Shown one piece after another: positions 12,901-25,699 of a stretch of DNA of 64,000 nt. Source of the stretch: Malachius bipustulatus (taxonomy: Eukaryota; Arthropoda; Insecta; Coleoptera; Melyridae); the NCBI GenBank assembly GCA_910589415.1, contig OU342630.1, forward strand, positions 91,880,186 to 91,944,185. The letters run 5' to 3'. The notes beneath the pieces were generated by a model. It was not told where the DNA came from, searched no databases, and saw nothing but the letters and a program-made list of their open reading frames with translations. The first letter of the stretch is position 1, and every line of letters starts with the position of its first letter. Made by a program: the position numbers and the translations under genes.

Positions 12901-14626
12901 TTTGAAAGACATAGTATACGTTAACAAGAGCTCAGTCATGCATCGCATTTCGTTTTTCTAAGCGGTTATTTGGCTGATTTTATCTTTAAAAGTTGATTTT
13001 GGTTAAAATATAATAATATTGTCAACAGTAAACGGTTAGACCACATTATTTGACTTTAAATTTATGAATTAAACATTTAAATGACGGTAACTTCAAATCG
13101 GGTGATATGACCCACTGTACATTTCAAGAATTATACAGGGTTTTAAGATGAAGACTCCCATAGTTTCGAATATAAAGAAGCACGCACTTACATATTTGCA
13201 GAGTCATGCAGGCTGATGAGAGACATGTTTTAGGGTACTCGACTGAAATGTGAACTTTAGACCTAGCCTGAAATAATAGGTAGTATGAGTTTACAAACAC
13301 AATGCCCAATTCTCGACATTTTTCTGCAGTTTGGAGACACTGTAAAAAAATTATTTGGCGAAGTTATTTGGAATTCTCTTTTGTTAACATGGTACGTGGC
13401 TCAATGACTCCCATGAATAGACTTCAACACAGATCCTGCCAGAAAATAAACATAGGAATTTAATGATTGATGGAGAACCATCTCAAAGTTCTGCCAGAAA
13501 TACTGCATTTAAACATACTGCAGATTGGTGGTGGAGCTTGTCACAGAACTTAAATGGTTACCGACATAAGATTCATATTGAGTGTCCAGCATTCATAAGT
13601 CTAGCCATCCTGGAACCACTCGGCCTTGTCAAAAAACGAAAGTTCTTGACTAGCCAGTTAATGTCTAATAAATATGAAATGATGTAATCAGCCTTAACTC
13701 CGTCAGTACTAGTGTTTAACCAACCGATCTTATATTTAAGTGACAATACACTACAATATCAGATGTTCAATATCATTATGATCATCTTCTCTAACGTCTT
13801 TGTTAGGTGGTGGGTAGAATGCGCCACGTATCTTTTTCACAAATCAAAATTATATGCATCGAAGCATAATATTCTGCTGTCACAGAAAATTGTGCTTTAG
13901 GCTAGATCTGAATGGTAGAACGTGAAATTCGAGGTCATAAATAATAATAACACTAAACCATACGTTAACAAAAAAAATGGTTAAAATTAGTTGGTCTTAT
14001 TTTAGACGGATTAAATACATAAGTATAAATGTGGGAATAAGTTGATTGAAAATATGACAAAGACTCTCTTTAAGAATTATTATTACCAACAGCACATTGT
14101 TGCCATCACGAAGCAAGTCAGTCGCTGGTTGAGTGTCCTTGGGATTTTCATAGAAAATGTCGAGTGTTCCCTCTTCAGCCACATCTTCACCAATAAAGGA
14201 CCACTTCGTTAACACCTTGGAATAATACAGTCTCAAAAAGACGTTGAGAAACAAGCCTCAGAGTCCTCAGAGTGCTCTCCTATTTGACAAAAGTTTGATA
14301 ACTGCAGCCAGGTTTGTATTTCCTTAACAATGTTGTATTTTACATTTTAAACTTGATTCAAAGCTAGAGATTTCGCATAAAATAATAAATTTGGAACGCT
14401 TTATTTATTGGTAGAATTAGAAAATGTTAAACCAGTTTCAACAAAGTCGAGCAGCTTGGTTCATGCTGCAAATACTTTCTTGGTATATGGTTTTCAAGCA
14501 GAAAGATTTTGTCAGATTGAAATTATGTCAAAAAAATACAAAATTTATAAAAATTAAAGGAAGGTTTCACAAGCTGAAACTTATTGTGAGACATTTTTGT
14601 GAGACCAAAATGTGAAACCTAAAACA
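12901..14626. other. Non-coding DNA with unassigned short frames
   Basis: Frames at 13463-13687 (plus; contains ADWWWSLSQNLNGY) and 13997-14254 (minus) are open for 70-85 codons but match no family I know. TACAGGGTTTTAAGA at about 13134 is another CAGGG-type motif without a partner. Nothing else is supported. Confidence 0.35.
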
Positions 14627-15153
14627 AAATAGTCAAACATAAAATTTTTGCAACCGTCGGTGTTTATCCAAAAACACGAATCTTCCCAAACAGTAAAGTA
14701 CGATTTTGACGATATCAAAAATTGTTACTTAAAAAAGTTGATCACCGCTACAAATAACATTCAAATATGCAATAGCATGTTATTTGCAGTACTGATCAAC
14801 ATTTTTAAGTAACAATTTTTGATATTGTCAATAATAAAGGTATGGCTTGTCCACTGAGTGTTGTCCGGTGAGATGCCACACTGATCCTGACTATAAACGA
14901 TTTGATTTTTTATGTTTTAATTATAATATTATTTATATTATTATAATAATTATAATAATTAGAATTAGTACGAATTAAAACATAAAAAATCAAATCGTTT
15001 ATAGTCAGGATTAGTGTAGCATCTCACCGGACAACACTCAGTGGACAAGCCATACCTACTTTACTCTTATTCGTGTTTTCGAAAGATTCGGGAAGATTCG
15101 TGTTTTTGAACAAACCACGTATACGACTGCAAAAATTTTGTGTTTGACTATTT
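14627..15153. mobile_element. Long inverted-repeat element with a second foldback nested in its left arm
   Basis: Outer arms pair from AAATAGTCAAACA at 14627 to TGTTTGACTATTT ending at 15153. They share CAAAATTTTTGCA-like, AAAAACACGAATCTTCCC and AGTAAAGTA blocks, then GGTATGGCTTGTCCACTGAG, GTTGTCCGGTGAGATG and CGATTTGATTTTTTATG close to the centre near 14945. The left arm is interrupted after AGTAAAGTA by about 135 bases that the right arm lacks. That interruption is itself a palindrome and is annotated separately. There is no coding sequence. The centre is very AT-rich with repeated TAATTATAATAAT motifs. Confidence 0.85.
14702..14834. mobile_element. Small foldback inserted in the larger inverted repeat
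   Basis: GATATCAAAAATTGTTACTTAAAAA and AGTTGATCA pair with TGATCAACATTTTTAAGTAACAATTTTTGATAT. A second stem uses AAATAACA/TGTTATTT around a short loop. The flanks read AGTAAAGTA on the left and AATAAAGGTATGG on the right, so TAAA or TAAAG may be the duplicated target. The absence of this block from the opposite arm of the host element shows it arrived later. Confidence 0.75.
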
Positions 15154-15339
15154 CCAGATCAAGTTTTTATGAAGAATAACTTTTTTTCCTAAAATGAATA
15201 ATAAAAAAATTTCCATATGAATCCAACTTACGTAGACACACACTGTATACTTTACTGCTGCACAGATGAAGTACCTCCCATTATAAAAATATCATAATTT
15301 CTGAATACATCATGTGCGACACGATAATGTGGCAACGTA
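15154..15339. other. AT-rich non-coding DNA
   Basis: Nothing recognised. Confidence 0.4.
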
Positions 15340-15500
15340 GGGAAGTCCCGTGATCTGGAGTCGCTTCACATTAGGTTAATGTGTGCTAGGGTAGGTCAGG
15401 AGTTTCCCGAGGCACAGAGCGTCTTAAATAATGAGCCCGCCATGCTAAAGAGGGAACCCCAACACGATTTCTCTCCTCCTTTCAGATTACATGAATACTT
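15340..15500. other. GC-rich island, candidate regulatory element
   Basis: A mixed-composition stretch contains AATAATGAGCCCGCCATG; a similar TAATAACGAGCCGCCATTA occurs at about 1155 in another island. No frame, no inverted repeats. The shared word could mark a common factor site or be chance. Confidence 0.2.
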
Positions 15501-16189
15501 ATTAAGCCACTGCCGAACATATGAAGAAAACGCAGATTCCCTTGACATTATTCTTTAATTTTTCGGATTATACTTATGTATTGTAATTAGATACTATAAT
15601 AGTTATTATTGTTTATATTATGCTTCTGAAACACGAATGCAATGCAAATTCTATCCACATATTTATGTTTGGATGGCAGTTTTGTTGAATATGATAATAT
15701 GATGACGTGAATAATGCACCACGAGGTATAACATTCCAGATCCTACTTTTGAAGTTAATCTTTCTTCTAATACAAAAGAACAATAGAAGAACATCCAGAC
15801 AGTTAAAGCGAAGGAATTAGAATTCTGATGATGTGTATCTAGGGATTTTTTGCTAAGTAGGATTGGACAGGAAAGTATCTACATCTTTTTTGTTTCGGTG
15901 GTGGTAATACTTTCAAGATAATTCCTCCATTATCACTAATTTGATATATCTCTTTCTTGTAGTGGTAAACTGTAAAATTCGATTGTCAATAATACGTTTG
16001 TACTTTACAAACTAGGGGATGTATCTTGCTATACGGAGTTTATGTTACTTACAGAGTTAGACGACTGTCAGATGGAGTACTGCTTTTAAAACAAAAGAAG
16101 GGAATATTGTTTCGATTTGTAAAGCAAAGTAGCTGCTAGAACAAAGTATCCTCTATAAGCAGCTGCCTGGTAAAATATTCATGTGTATT

Positions 16190-16724
16190 GCACTACCTGG
16201 CTGGAAGAGCGTGATCCTTTCTCGGCTGGCTCGTATGTGGGGATAGAGCTCTTCAATACAAGCGGAATTTCGTTAGAACTCTCTCTGCTGACGCGATAGA
16301 GTCTCCCACTTGTATATATGTAGATTTCCTTTGATCCGAAATACATCTATAGCAGGATTTGATCCCTCACTACTATTCCGCAACGTATATTCGTTATTTT
16401 TTGTTCCTTTATCCGGCTTTTCGCATTCTTGTCTACGGGGACCTCTATCCTTCATACATCCTGAGATACGAGTCTATTCCCAGGCGCTCTCCCGGCAGCC
16501 AAACAGGAAACGTCGCGTCTGTATGGGACTCGGGAAGATTGAAATATTGCACGCCCAAGGATTGAACCAATTTTCATATATTCGCTTTTATCTCGGCCTT
16601 TTCTGCACAGCGCTACGCCAGCAGATCTGCTGCTGCTATTGCGATATTGGAAGAGGCCAGGCATTATGGAGCCTTTTGCAGAAAAGATAGTACAAATCGA
16701 AGAGATCACTCCACGAAGGTAAAT
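16190..16724 (+). other. GC-rich stretch with several overlapping open frames
   Basis: About 500 bases are open in more than one frame on both strands. The longest plus-strand frame (16310-16690, 126 codons) starts MYICRFPLIRNTSIAG and ends at a stop shortly before AAG|GTAAATA (about 16719), which fits a splice donor. The predicted protein has no recognised domain, signal peptide or repeat. Frames are probably open because composition is stop-poor. A non-coding exon is possible. Confidence 0.25.
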
Positions 16725-16823
16725 AAATTTTTTGGCCGATAATTTATTTACAAAAAGTCGGAAAAATCAAATTTTTATATTTTGTTCCTGTCATATCTTT
16801 TTCATTACTGCTTAGCCAAACCG

Positions 16824-16855
16824 CGATGTGTTTGACTGTTTAGTCAAACACATCG
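16824..16855. repeat. Perfect 14-bp hairpin
   Basis: CGATGTGTTTGACT, loop GTTT, AGTCAAACACATCG. The stem is perfect with a four-base loop. No terminator-like U run or longer precursor stem was found around it, so function is unknown. Confidence 0.7.
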
Positions 16856-16859
16856 TGAA

Positions 16860-18010
16860 GTGAAAAATAGCTGCTGTCAAACGAGCAGCTTGACATAAGT
16901 TAGACATTATACCTATGATAAATGAAAAAGCCAGGTGGAATAAATTCATTATTTTAGTAATACGCATACTTGAAGAAATCCAGAAACACGTCCATTGTAT
17001 ATTACAAAATGACACCATGGAGCATGAAATTCAACCTTAACAGTCAACCTCCTTTGAGTAACAGTTGCGATTCTTAAATAAATCGGGAGTAGGGGCTTGT
17101 TATACATCATTTGAAAAATCTCTTCAGTCTCTACACAAAAATGAGTTTTTTTTTCAAATTTAGTGCCAAAATTAACATTAAAAATAAAATAAAATCATCT
17201 GAGTTAGAAATTCGCAACATAACACACTACAAACTAAATAAGTAATCCCAATTAATTCCTGATGCTCGCCTTGACACATCTATTCTCAAATAAAAATTTC
17301 TTCTAACGGTTTTTTTGTAATTATAATTTTAAAATCTCTTGCAATATAGTTAATGAAGTGACATTTCAAAATGATGTATCACAAGCCCATATTTTCAATT
17401 TAAAAATTAAGGGTTGGCAATTGTCGTGACTGCAAGGACGAATTTTGTATGATGCAGGATGTCATTTTATATTGTAAAATTGACTTGTTTCTGGATTTTT
17501 TTAGTCTGAATTACTGAAAAAATAGGATTATTCATTCCACTGGATGTAAGGAACATTGGGAACTTTCCACGTAATTCTGCAATTGAAAATTTTTTTTTAT
17601 ATTAAATTAGGAAAATTTCGTCCATGGGTATATGGTAGAAGGAAGTGTCCCCATAAAACAAGCAGCGGGACCAAGTTCTATTCAAATTTACTAATATACA
17701 AAAATACAAATATACTAATTTTTTAACTAAGTGTCCTCAACGAAATCTATAGCTTCATCACATCATGGACCTAAAGTCTCTACTGCAAAATGGAAGGAAC
17801 TTGTAACCTTCGTCTTCTAGTTCTTTGTATTATCCGTGTCTATTTTTCCGGCAATATTGGCAATTTCTCCAGTTTACAGGATGACACAGATAAGTGTGAG
17901 TTGGCTAAAAATATATTAATAAACCTTACGAACGGAAAAAGCTGTGAAGCTATATTATGTGTTATTTTGATCGACTAAATACTTGGAAGTAGCCCCTGGA
18001 ATTGTCTTTA
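16860..18010. other. AT-rich non-coding DNA
   Basis: Nothing recognised between the hairpin and the next element. Confidence 0.4.
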
Positions 18011-18537
18011 TTCTGTACCACGGTGTAAGATATGTAGGTGATTGAACGAAGCACGTATTTCAACAGTAAAGCGCGCGACGAAAACCTGAACCTCAGTGTA
18101 TGAGAGAGTCTTGCCAGCTGGGCTCTGACCTCTTGCTCTTACACATGCAAATTGCCATTATCAGGGTGTCATGCTACTCAATTTTATTTTTTTCTGAAGA
18201 AGCGATAAGCAAAAATGGGTAGAAACTGTGATTTGCCTAATTGTAGAAGTTGATGCGATGAAACTATAACGGGTATTTCATCGAGTGACATTTTAACATT
18301 TAAATATTAATAAAATTAGAACATAAGAGCACGCGTTTATCAGCGAATATGCGTGAATCATTTATGCTAGCGCTTGTGCGCTTGTCCGAGAGAAGAGTAC
18401 GGCAGAACTAACCATTGCGAGCGAGAGCAACAAAACAAATGGGTAAAACAGATGTAACGTGACGAGTGGTGACGATATCGGGTCGCACTGGGGAGTCTTG
18501 TTCCAACACCTTAGTTATCTTACACCGTGTTCTGTAC
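18011..18537. mobile_element. 511-bp non-autonomous DNA transposon with 8-bp target duplication
   Basis: The ends are CACGGTGTAAGATA (from 18019) and TATCTTACACCGTG-like sequence (to 18529; one mismatch and a short offset). TTCTGTAC is directly repeated at 18011-18018 and 18530-18537. An exact 8-bp duplication points to the hAT or P type of transposase rather than the TA-targeting elements elsewhere in the window. The interior is GC-richer and codes for nothing, so it must depend on a transposase supplied in trans. Confidence 0.85.
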
Positions 18538-21500
18538 CCATGACTATGCAGTTGCTAAGTGTACCTCTTCGTTAAAACCAAACAAATGCCTCCCTCGACT
18601 TACACCCCATTTCTCGCTTATGCCCGCGTGAACTGCTGAACCCTGACCGTTCTCTTCGTTTCCCGAAACACCACTGCATTTTTGGTTCTCTAACTTCCTT
18701 CCAAATCAACTCTTCTTGCTCCGGTTTCGAAATTGAACTTTTACCCAGAGTGTTGCGCTTGAACTTTTATTTTCCAGTCATATGTATAGTTACTGTAGGG
18801 AGGTAAATAAAAGTTATGTAAACACTGACAACGATAAAGGCAACCATGTGTGATGCATTCGAGTGTCCTATTCTTCTGTAGTCATCGCTGTAGTGGAAAT
18901 TCCAGCACGCGTTAAACAAAAATCACCGCGGTAGCTTTTTTCTGGCTTTAAATTGTTTGCTTTGCTGTAATAAGCCCGTATGACTTAATGATTATTTGCG
19001 TAAAGCCTTTTATAAGTTTACCAATTTTATTGGTATCGATTATGAAAAATGTTATTCATTTTCTTTCTTTTCAAATTGAAATAAACGTGCCAAAAATAAT
19101 GCAAGTATCCTGGCCCCGCCTGTATTCTTCTCCTTTTTTAAATGCCAAGATTGTTACACCTTTTCCTTTACATTCCAACTCTCTTTTTCGTTACTTATCT
19201 TATTTATTTATCTTTTTGAATATATTTTATTACCCTGGTTATATTTTTTTCCACATCTATTTTTTTAACCCCTTTTTTCCTCTGCCCATTAATTTTTATA
19301 TTGTTTATACATTTTCCCGCATCATTGTTGCAAGTTGAAATTTAATTCTTTAAATTTTATTCAAACTCCAAATTATTATTTTCTTTCACTGAACCTAACT
19401 TTCCACAACAATATCTTGTATAGCTTTCAGGAGATCGAAATGGGGTGGACATTTGAAAGTAATCACCCGGTGTATGAATACAATTTTCTATTTTTTAGAT
19501 TTCCCTACTCCAAAAAGGGTTTTTAAAACGTTTAAAAAATTAGCACGAATGTGCATGGAGAGCTCGAAGCCAGAATAAAAAATTTTCTATTCAATTATAT
19601 TGAGAGATCATAGTACATGTAAAAAATTATGTATATAGCTATCTACGGCATAGGACAGAATTTGGTTATTGCCTTTACGTGTCTACTCAAGTCCGTAATA
19701 CGCTATATTTTAACTCGAGATTGCAATTTGATGTCTATTGAAAAGTTTTGTGACATACCAATCATAATATTGTCGTACCTGTGTCGATATTAAGGCTGGC
19801 CTATCATCTAACTGTTAGATATTGGTTAAGATGAGACTCTCTTCCATCGCATAAATAGAATACAACATTCCAATATGAAAAACTTATGATGAAATGTGGG
19901 CAAATTCCTTTTATTCCATTTGCCGGAGGAAATTTCAAAACGGCTCAGTTAATTCGGTTTCTAGCTGGGTAGTGAACGCAAACATCTAACTGATTTATCT
20001 CATTCGCTACCGTTGATTTGTCGCCAATATCGATACATCACCTGGTAGGAGGGGCGCATTTATGAGTAAAAGTCGAAAAAATCGAAAAAACTTCCAGTAT
20101 TCCCAACAGAAATAAGATTATTCTGGTAATATAATAACAAATTCAGAGACAGGTTTGTACCAAGGAATATTACATGTTAATATGTATGCGATGTAATAAA
20201 ATTTCAAAAGCAAAGGTGGATAAATATAATATTTTCAAGATGTGGAGAATATTTTTATGTTATATTTTATCAATAATAATTATGTTGAATTGTTATGATT
20301 ATTAATTTACATGTTTATTAGTCAATTACTAATGCTTGAAAAAATATATAAAATATTCTTTACTTAAATGATTCAGTCGATTATGTTAATAGGTCTCTGA
20401 TTACTTCTAGGTCTGATTTTCTGTTTTTATTGTTTCAGACTCACATACTACTGTAAAATCTAATTGAAAGGTATGTATTTTTATTCATTACATTATTTTA
20501 GTATATGGTTTTAAATATATGAGTTGGCTGTGATATTTTTTCTCAAAGTGTTGATTTGAGCCACTATGTTCCCAAGTATTGTACCAAGTTCAAATGATTT
20601 CCACTTTTCTCATTAAGGTACCATTGGGAATAATTTTTGTACATCACACAATTTAAATATTTTTTTAAAGTATATGAAAACACATAATTCAATAATATGA
20701 TTTATGTTTTGTTCGTTGCCATGGTTTAGTAAAAATATATATTTAAATGAGCCTTCCATTTTAAAGTTTTAACTTCATTTAAAAGTTCTATCATTTCCAT
20801 TATCTGTCAATCATTTTAAAATTAGATTTTGAAAATCGAAATCTTATATACTTCAATGGTGGTTTGAAAATCACACCAGGACGTAATATTAAAAACAACA
20901 TTCACAACAATGAAGCGAGAGATATTAAACAAAATGCATGCAAAAAATAATGTAAGCTATACCTACTCCAAATAATATATTGCCATTTTGGCAACACAAC
21001 GTATACAGGGTGAGGCGCGAGAACCTTGGGGCATTTTTATATGGAGAAGTGTTGGGAGTAGAAGTCTAAAAATTCGTACAAACATGATTTAAAGTTGTGA
21101 ATTTTTGGGGGCGTTCAGAATGCGCATGCGTTCAGCAACAAACAATCCAGATGTCCATTTAAAAACAATTCAGTACGAATATCTCTAAAAATAAGTTAAC
21201 AATGATCAATTTTGGTTTGAGATCATGTGGGACAATTATTGAAGCACAACCTATAAACCAATAACTCACTGTTTTTTCACTGTTTACTCAGTTTGCTTAT
21301 AGATTTATGATACCTACCCTCTTCAGATTTATTGGTCTCTTTTAATACCTGTATCAATCATTCTGTTTGTCATTTCTATAATTATTATTAATCGATTTTC
21401 ACCGATTTACATTGGAAGAAAACTCGTTTTTTTTCACCCCAACAAAAAAAAAATTAACTGATTATGCCATTCTATGTTTATGCCTCTTATTACACGCATC

Positions 21501-21694
21501 CTCGCACTCGTAGTTTAACAATAATTTTATATCTTTAAAATTAACCTCCATTTCACGGGTGGGCATAAAGTGATGGACCACCCTGTATATCGCATTCTTT
21601 TGCTTTAATAATGCGTCGTTTCATGTACTAGGAGTAATAAAACATATGCCAAACAAAACACCACCTTCCAATATTCGATTACCCCAGATGAAGA
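18538..21694. other. AT-rich non-coding DNA with CAGGGTG-type element ends
   Basis: TACAGGGTGAGGCGCG at about 21004 and CCACCCTGTATATCG at about 21578 face each other about 580 bases apart and may bound one small element, but only the terminal CAGGGTG matches. The frame at 18988-19338 (116 codons) is a Phe/Ile/Tyr-rich stretch over T-rich DNA and looks like chance. Confidence 0.35.
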
Positions 21695-21960
21695 ATGGAA
21701 CTTTTCTATCAGTATATATTTCTCCTCTCCCATGATGGATTCTTCTCGATTTATCTACGTGTTGTCCCGCTTACATGTGGAGACGTCGGGTCGGCGGGAA
21801 CCGTGCAGAGAAGGGGGAATTTCATTTTGTATCCTGCATGTCGCCCTCGCCTACGAGGCGGAATGGGACTTCGATATCGTCACACATACGCCTGGGATGG
21901 TCTGGATATCGGCTGCTGGAATTGAGGAATAAGGAAGGCGGTGAGAATAATGTTTAGGAG
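21695..21960. other. GC-rich island open in three plus-strand frames
   Basis: Three overlapping frames (21695-21925, 21732-21932, 21775-21957) are open at once, which argues for composition rather than coding. GCG|GTGAGAA at about 21939 resembles a splice donor. No protein motif was recognised. Candidate regulatory element or non-coding exon. Confidence 0.2.
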
Positions 21961-22629
21961 ACATTCGGCAGACGTATGGCTAGGGCACGATGCGGCTATA
22001 ATATTTGACAATTATTTCGTATTTATTATTGTTATTACTATCGACTTGTTGAAAAGGTCACGTGAAAGGTGTGCCAGGAAATAGAAATAATTGAAGTATA
22101 GTAGGTATAAATTTTCTAAATCATATTTTTTAATTCCATATCTTGAGGTGAACAAAAAAGATCGCAGAAAGCTTCGCAACCAGAGATCCATAAGAAGACT
22201 TTCGATAAAATCCCAATATATGATGTTATATACTTATATGCATCTCCAACGATTTTTTTGTTTTTATCTTTAAGCACGAACCTAGCATAAAATTTAATCA
22301 GAAATATGGATTAATTACTGTTAACACCTGACTTAGTTACCTATAAAGTATTTGAACTATTTTCTATTTAAATTCACATCATTTAATCATTCAATCTCCA
22401 GAGCTCTGCGTGTATGATTGGAGAGGTTTTCTTCAATATACCTGCCTAGAGATATTTGTGGTGGTTATTGTCATTGCTTTCCGGAAGGGAGAACTCCATT
22501 TCATCTCGGAAAGCTCAACGTTATTTTTTATTGATCCATATATAAGGTATAAGGTACCAGGTTCTCTAATTTAGAATTAAGGAAATTAAAAAACCTAACT
22601 CGCTTTTCCCCATCACTTTCAATCACATG

Positions 22630-22860
22630 CAGTAAGGTGAGTGACATATTAGCATCAGATGGAGTTTCTTTGCTAATCTCATGAGGTGATTCGTTACCTT
22701 GTCATGTGCATTGTGTTTGAACCGCTATGCAGTCAGCAGACAATGCCGTGCATCAATGAGACGGGGGGGCCAACCGCATCACACAATGCCGACAACAACT
22801 GGCTAAATGCCCCCATTCAATGCACTAAACTGCTATTTATCTCCTGGAACAGGTAAATTT
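22630..22860. other. GC-richer island with strong splice-donor-like sequence
   Basis: CAGTAAG|GTGAGTGAC at about 22637 fits the donor consensus closely. The following 200 bases are mixed in composition and include a G run and CATTCAATGCACTAAACTGC. No frame was recognised. Confidence 0.2.
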
Positions 22861-24783
22861 TGCAATGTTTGCCTATACTTGTAGTTTCACGGGTGATAAT
22901 TGCCAACGATTGGGGCAGGCATTGTCGAAAGATTAAAGGTGAAATAGGGAACTAATTCTTTGGATTCGTTTTGTTACGTGAAAGTGGAGAGGCTTGGAAT
23001 TATAACCTAATTTGAAGCTCTAACTATTCTTTTTTCAAATATAATTATATTTTTAAGTATCTTCATGACTTTTTGTTTGCTACCTAAATCCTGATATACA
23101 GGGTGCTTCAGTTTGTATGTTTATAACTCCGGTAAAAAATTAATTATTTCCTTATCAAATTTTTCTCTAAAACATTATCGGTATTACTAGGGTGTCAATC
23201 ATTTTTTTTTTTAATCTTAAATTTAAGTGATCTACAGTCTATCTTATTAGGCATAAAAACATTGGTGGATGTGTCTCAGGAATCACCCCCTGAAAATTTT
23301 CGCAGTACTTATGTTACACCCGGTATAATCACTTTTTGCAATAATAATTGTTTAGACTGTTCGATTAATTTTTTTTTTACTTTTAAATGTTAAAGTATAA
23401 ATAACTCCTGAATAGAAGTATTACTTTTATCTTTGTCAGCTATGCAGGTAAATTAGTGTCAGAAGTATCAGTTTATGGTGACAGGAATGCAAACATAACT
23501 CCCATTATCTCGCAGCACATTCAGGAAGCAAGCAGTACTTTGTAGGCGTGTGTGAATGTGGGTCTGTTGGAGGCATCGGGTATAAAGAATATCGCGGAAT
23601 AAGAAATATACATCACATACGGATGCTTTCACTTCTATCCCCATGCAGGAATAAGATGCGTGTCACCCGCCGGCGGTATCCAGGATGATGGTGAGGTGAT
23701 GTAAGTAACATCCCTTAAGAGGGCATCAACTGCTTTCGGCTTAATATAATGTGCGATTTTCACAGTTCTGTTACGATATTGTTTTACTCAATGGGTATCA
23801 CTTATATAGACTTCATATTATTTGATACTCAACTTTTATTGTAGGAAACTTTTCAACAGTGTCAGAGAAACGTTTGAACAAGTGTGACTAAAGTAATATT
23901 TAATTAAATTATATCCTGGAACTATTTTTTATATGTAGGTACTTATTGTGTTTAATTCTTATTCACATTAAACAATAGGTAGAAAATAATAAATTTGTAA
24001 AACTAAAAACAGAATGTAATTATTCTTGCTACCTGATCCTGAACCTGTTAAGTTTAATATACGCATATCATTCAAGGAATATCTAAACTATGTGGTTGTT
24101 CAGATGATAATTTTTCCCCGATTACAAAAATTTCTCATTTAATTTTCGCTTCAAAAAGTAATTTTCATATACGTTCGACAAAAATAGTAAGCAGAGCCAC
24201 CATCAGTCACCACTTTCAAAACATCTTAGGACTAATGCATTAGAAAAAAACACACAGAGGTGTCAAAAATCAATGTCAAAAAAAAGAGAGAAAATAATTT
24301 TGCGTAATCACCTGGCTATTTTTTTCAAATTTCAACATCTATTCTGTATCTGTGGTATAATGATGATTAATAATTATTATTTAACGTCCCATGCTTGAGT
24401 CTCCTGCTGACTCAAGAGCTGTTTAGTATGCATAACAAATCTACAAATCCCAACAGCTTCATGACTATATCACACATAACATCCTAATTACGACCTAGAA
24501 GGCAAGAAGAGTTTCACGGGCACGTCACCGTCTTTACAACTAGATAAATCACCTACGCCTCGGAATGTGTTTATAGGGTGGCGCCTCCATTCTATAGTAA
24601 CACCTGTCAAGACTCAACATAAATCTGATGTAGATAGGTATTTTGTTATGTTCAAAGATGATAAAAATTCTAAAATAATCAGAAAATTTGTGAATTTTTG
24701 TCAGGTCTCAGTGGAAGGGAGCCAATTTGTATATCTAGAATGGCGAATTATCTAATGAAGACATTGTTTTATTATTACTAGTA
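22861..24783. other. Non-coding DNA with a possible small CAGGGTG element
   Basis: TATACAGGGTGCTTCAG at 23096 and TACACCCGGTATA at about 23314 are opposed and could bound a fragment of about 230 bases; the evidence is only the end motif. A GC-richer patch lies at 23500-23720. Nothing else is supported. Confidence 0.3.
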
Positions 24784-24785
24784 TA

Positions 24786-25551
24786 CAGGTTGTTTCAAAA
24801 CAAGCGTAGGAAAATAAAAGGTGTGATTTCTTGGCGCGTTCTTAGAAAAAATGTTCCTATTAGCATGGGTCCACAAACCCACCGTTTTCGAAGTACAGGG
24901 TGTAAAACAATTTGACGATTTCTCAGGAACCGTTTGTGATATAAAACTAATTTTTTTGTAAAATCTTATCTTTAATATTATTTACTTTTTGAGCGCTATT
25001 TAAACTTCTTTCCAAAAGTCGATGATGGAGATTTTGATGTTGCTAGAATTTTTTTGGCCCTTATTTCTACAATACTGGGAAAATTGGCATTGTCAAACCA
25101 CATTTTATACTTTCAATGTTTTCTACATAAAAAAGGGGCTCTTGGTCAAAAGCTTTAATGTGAACTGTTTTAGAGAAAAACAGCATTTTATGATGTAGAG
25201 ATGATATTAGAGTAGCAACATGTTTTGTTGTGGACAAAAGCATTACTTGTTTTTGATATTTTATTTTATAATTTGTTTCACTGCCACATAAAAAAAATTA
25301 TCAGCGCTCAAAAAGTAGATAATATTATTGAGAAGATTTTTTTATTTAATCAAAGATTTCAAAGTTTATTTATTTTATATCTATCAAACGATTCCTGAGA
25401 TATCGTCAAAAAATTGAAAAAAAATTTTTTTTACACACTGTATCTCGAGAACGGTAGGTTTGTAGACCCATGCTAATAGGAACTTTTTTCTCTTAGAACG
25501 AGGCAGGGAATCGCACCTTTAATTTTCCGATACATGTTTTGAAACACCCTG
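24786..25551. mobile_element. 766-bp MITE with long terminal inverted repeats, TA-flanked
   Basis: Ends CAGGTTGTTTCAAAACA and TGTTTTGAAACACCCTG lie inside TA dinucleotides (24784-24785 and 25552-25553). Arms of 210-250 bases pair imperfectly through TAGCATGGGTC, a G/C-containing CGTTCTTAGAA block, and inner GAGCGCT/AGCGCTC. The centre (about 300 bases) is AT-rich without coding capacity. The GTACAGGGTG motif is repeated inside the left arm. TA flanks and CAGGGTG ends suit mobilisation by a Tc1/mariner-type transposase; that link is inference. Confidence 0.85.
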
Positions 25552-25699
25552 TAGATAACAATGATCAGTTATGGTTGCATGCTATTTTTTATAGGAAGGA
25601 AAGTCTCAAATGAACCGTCAATGTTCGAATTACAAAATATTATCTAAAAGACATCCAAAAATACAAATTGGGATGGATATCAAACCAATTTGCAAGACA

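Noticed and set aside
18988..19338. 116-codon frame that could be a membrane protein
   Set aside because: Translation of T-rich DNA gives Phe/Ile/Tyr runs; no start context, motif or conservation evidence.
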